Positions 61,956-64,000 of a stretch of 64,000 nucleotides of DNA are shown here, one piece after another; positions within the stretch are counted from its first letter, which is position 1, and the number at the start of each line of letters is the position of its first letter. Under the pieces are notes generated by a model, which saw nothing but the letters and a program-made list of their open reading frames with translations, was not told the origin of the DNA and ran no database searches. Source of the DNA: Bacteroides sp. Lineage in GTDB: Bacteria; Bacteroidota; Bacteroidia; Bacteroidales; Bacteroidaceae. The DNA lies in NCBI RefSeq assembly GCF_028690125.1, contig NZ_JAQVBV010000017.1, forward strand, positions 1 through 64,000. The letters run 5' to 3'. The translations under genes and the position numbers were made by a program.

Positions 61956-63929
61956 TTATTTCATTTTTCTTGTACTTACACATCGCACGGAACATCCGTG
62001 GGCGCGAGGATATTCGGTTACTTGCGGACCTTTCGCTTCAAAAGAGAGCCCCCAAGCAGTTCCTTCTGTAGTTCCCGGCGTAGACGACCAGTAGTGACCG
62101 TATGTATTTAGGTCATCTACTTTCTTGTGCTGATATGCACCGGTCGATTTATCTATCCCTCCGGCACAAGGAAATTCCAGAATAGCTTCTGCTTTCCCAA
62201 TGAAATACTTCTCTTTTATTTTTTGCAAGTCTTTACCTTCAAAAGAGGCATCCATGTTTGCTTTTCTATATTCCAGATGGAGATAGGAGATATAGTTTGC
62301 CGTGATATTTTTCCTTTGCCAACTTATCAGGTACGCATCGGGTGTGCCTTGTTTCTTAAGCCCATATAGTATGACAGATGAGCCGGTTGTGCCAGGTGTC
62401 GGGTCGAATATATAATGTGCTATTGACTTAGCAGTCGGGTCTGACGTAAGTATTTCATCCGTCTGTATCTGCACCTCCGTCTTATTATTATCATTATTTA
62501 TATTTCCTGTAATTCCCCGTAATTCGTATGCGGTGGGCAGCCGGTATCCTTTAGGACAAGGACCTTGTACGTTTTCTCCCACCCAAAAGGTGTTATCGGA
62601 TGGAGAGGTCAGCCAATCATTTCCACTGGCGTTGGTGATAAAGTAATTTTTGTATGTTTCGATGTCGCTTGTTACGATAGGACCTGTATATACTTCAGAG
62701 GCAGTTATACTTTTGGGGAATCCGATATCGTGCCCCCATTGATAGAATTTGCCTAAGCTCGGATCCCAGTTGTACTCATAGTTTACCGAAGTTGCTCCCA
62801 GATTGTATCGGTTCCATTCCAGTTCGTTGAATACCACGTTGCTCATGATGATTTCTTCCTGCTGACCACTTTCGCCATCTGCCCAAGAGATAGAGTTAGT
62901 TGTGGTTACGTTTAATTCGTTCTTGCCTACTGTGATGTCGAAACGGTAGTTTGTACCACTTTTGAGGATAAACGGAGTGCCATTGTCCTGAGTCGGTTGG
63001 TAGACTAAATGAAATGTTTCGTTCGTAGTAGTTGTTACAGCGACTGAAATCATTTCTTTTGTAATGGTTTGCGGCACAAGGATGGCTTTGTAGGAGGCGT
63101 CGTATGCCTTTCCCTGTGCGTCGTCGATGGGGGTGAATTTGTAGGGTATCACTCCAATTTGTGCTCCGCTAGTTAGAGGCAGTGCTACAGGAGATGTCTC
63201 TGTATCTGTAGTAGAGAGATTGATGGCGGCTGTTCCATAAAGGTTGTTTAGTTTCAATTTGTGAGAGGCAACGATGGAGTTGCCAGCCAAGTCTTTGAAC
63301 TCATTATTAAATCGGAGGTTGATTTGTATTTTGCTTAGGGCATGTACAAACTCCATTGCTAAAGCCGGATCAGTAGAATTACGTTCGGTTTTCTTCATCC
63401 GGTTTACCGAGCATAGCAAATCATTGTAACTATAGTTCTCTTTCTCTTGCTGATCTTCCTTTATATTGAAAGGAATCTGCTTCATATCTGTATCGGGAGT
63501 AACAGTTAGATGATTGTATGGGAAATAGCCGCATACACCAATGGCTGTTTTTGTGGATGAAGGCCAGTACATTTGCTCCGTATCTTCGGGTGTTGGATCT
63601 TTCATCTTCCATACCGAGCCATCGAAGTAGTGGCGTATATTATTGGCATGATTTTCACGAGGGAGTAACTCTTCGGGGGTATCTCCTACGTAGTCTACAA
63701 TATAGATTCCTATTTCATCGTTCGTAGCAAAGGTAGTTTTTTCACCATCGGCAGCAGCATTTCCGGTAGTTCCTCTTGTTTCGGTAGCAACCGGTGTGCC
63801 GGCTATGGAGGCGGATATACGGATGAGGTCGTTGTCCGAAAGCGAACGACGTTCTTCCGTTTCTTCTGCTGAACAGGCAGCGAGGAACAAGAGAGCAAAG
63901 AGGATTAGGTATTTATTCGTATAGCTCAT
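61956..63929 (-). CDS. Fimbrillin family lipoprotein with fibrobacter-type C-terminal domain
   Basis: The 657-residue lipoprotein (lipobox L-A-A-C, Cys19) has a fimbrillin half with GEKTTFATNDEIGIYIVDYVGD, MYWPSSTKTAIGVCGYFPYN and MEFVHALSKIQINLRF. From ~365 comes a fibrobacter succinogenes major-type domain: W-N-R-Y-N-L-G-A-T, KFYQWGHDIGFPKS, GPCPKGYRLPTAYELRGITG, and the end GYGHYWSST-like block with C-S-V-R-C-V. This resembles tip adhesins. It is the upstream-most complete gene of cluster B seen. Confidence 0.78.
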   Translation of the reverse strand: MSYTNKYLILFALLFLAACSAEETEERRSLSDNDLIRISASIAGTPVATETRGTTGNAAADGEKTTFATNDEIGIYIVDYVGDTPEELLPRENHANNIRHYFDGSVWKMKDPTPEDTEQMYWPSSTKTAIGVCGYFPYNHLTVTPDTDMKQIPFNIKEDQQEKENYSYNDLLCSVNRMKKTERNSTDPALAMEFVHALSKIQINLRFNNEFKDLAGNSIVASHKLKLNNLYGTAAINLSTTDTETSPVALPLTSGAQIGVIPYKFTPIDDAQGKAYDASYKAILVPQTITKEMISVAVTTTTNETFHLVYQPTQDNGTPFILKSGTNYRFDITVGKNELNVTTTNSISWADGESGQQEEIIMSNVVFNELEWNRYNLGATSVNYEYNWDPSLGKFYQWGHDIGFPKSITASEVYTGPIVTSDIETYKNYFITNASGNDWLTSPSDNTFWVGENVQGPCPKGYRLPTAYELRGITGNINNDNNKTEVQIQTDEILTSDPTAKSIAHYIFDPTPGTTGSSVILYGLKKQGTPDAYLISWQRKNITANYISYLHLEYRKANMDASFEGKDLQKIKEKYFIGKAEAILEFPCAGGIDKSTGAYQHKKVDDLNTYGHYWSSTPGTTEGTAWGLSFEAKGPQVTEYPRAHGCSVRCVSTRKMK

Positions 63930-63932
63930 TTG

Positions 63933-64000
63933 TTATTTTTTAAAGAATTTTCCACTTTCTATATTGTTGAAAACATAGACATTGTTTTTGCCAGAGACTG
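63933..64000 (-). CDS. 3' end of the next pilus-operon gene, partial
   Basis: A minus-strand frame is open from the right edge to TAA at 63935-63933, three bases before the next gene's ATG. The visible C-terminus reads V-S-G-K-N-N-V-Y-V-F-N-N-I-E-S-G-K-F-F-K-K. Tight spacing and sensible composition favour coding; the other two frames close early. Confidence 0.45.
   Translation of the reverse strand, partial: VSGKNNVYVFNNIESGKFFKK

Noticed and set aside
1..64000. CRISPR arrays, tRNA or rRNA genes, diversity-generating retroelement
   Set aside because: No regular short spacer-repeat pattern, RNA signature or reverse transcriptase was found.

Overview
The window looks like chromosome of a gut Bacteroides species (Bacteroidota). 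The evidence is repeated TAnnTTTG -7 promoter boxes, a TonB-dependent vitamin B12 uptake locus with BtuG- and BtuH-type surface lipoproteins, B12-dependent methylmalonyl-CoA mutase subunits, and long runs of fimbrillin lipoproteins. Species was not determined. No tRNA, rRNA or CRISPR array was seen.

Region 1 (1-18.9 kb) is the lysis and tail part of a siphovirus-like prophage. A minus-strand phage gene runs off the left edge. Then, on the plus strand, come a peptidoglycan-hydrolase-like P5 protein, two overlapping spanin-like genes, a tail tube protein, a G/GT tail chaperone pair joined by a -1 slippery site, a tape measure protein, two baseplate/tail proteins, a 1883-residue fibre with leucine-rich repeats and a collagen-like fibre. 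The last fibre ends shortly before a bidirectional terminator facing host genes. Between chaperone and tape measure, a 174-bp tandem repeat carries, on the opposite strand, two copies of a conserved 24-residue membrane peptide that resembles a type I toxin.

Region 2 (18.9-23.1 kb, minus strand) holds a secreted GH36/GH27-like alpha-galactosidase, a Crp/Fnr-family regulator and a MATE exporter. A 20-bp perfect palindrome lies at the exporter promoter.

Region 3 (23.2-34.1 kb) is a B12 acquisition locus with three cobalamin riboswitches. One drives two plus-strand surface lipoproteins. Two minus-strand switches drive btuH and btuG-btuB-btuF-btuC-btuD. The two arms converge on one terminator. 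Further right are a CarboxypepD-plug outer-membrane barrel protein, a cytidylate kinase-like protein, an AspT/YidE-type transporter, a palindrome cluster, and mutA-mutB, whose product is a B12 enzyme.

Region 4 (44.4-64 kb, minus strand) contains two type V (FimA/Mfa-like) pilus clusters. Cluster A has an OmpA/DUF3575 protein, a DUF5119 protein, a fimbrillin, a 949-residue subunit with four tandem lectin-like domains and two more subunits. Cluster B has at least six fimbrillin-like lipoproteins and continues past the right edge. The last gene of each cluster is a near-identical small membrane protein inside a 255-bp duplicated segment. A decayed IS982-family transposase lies between the clusters.
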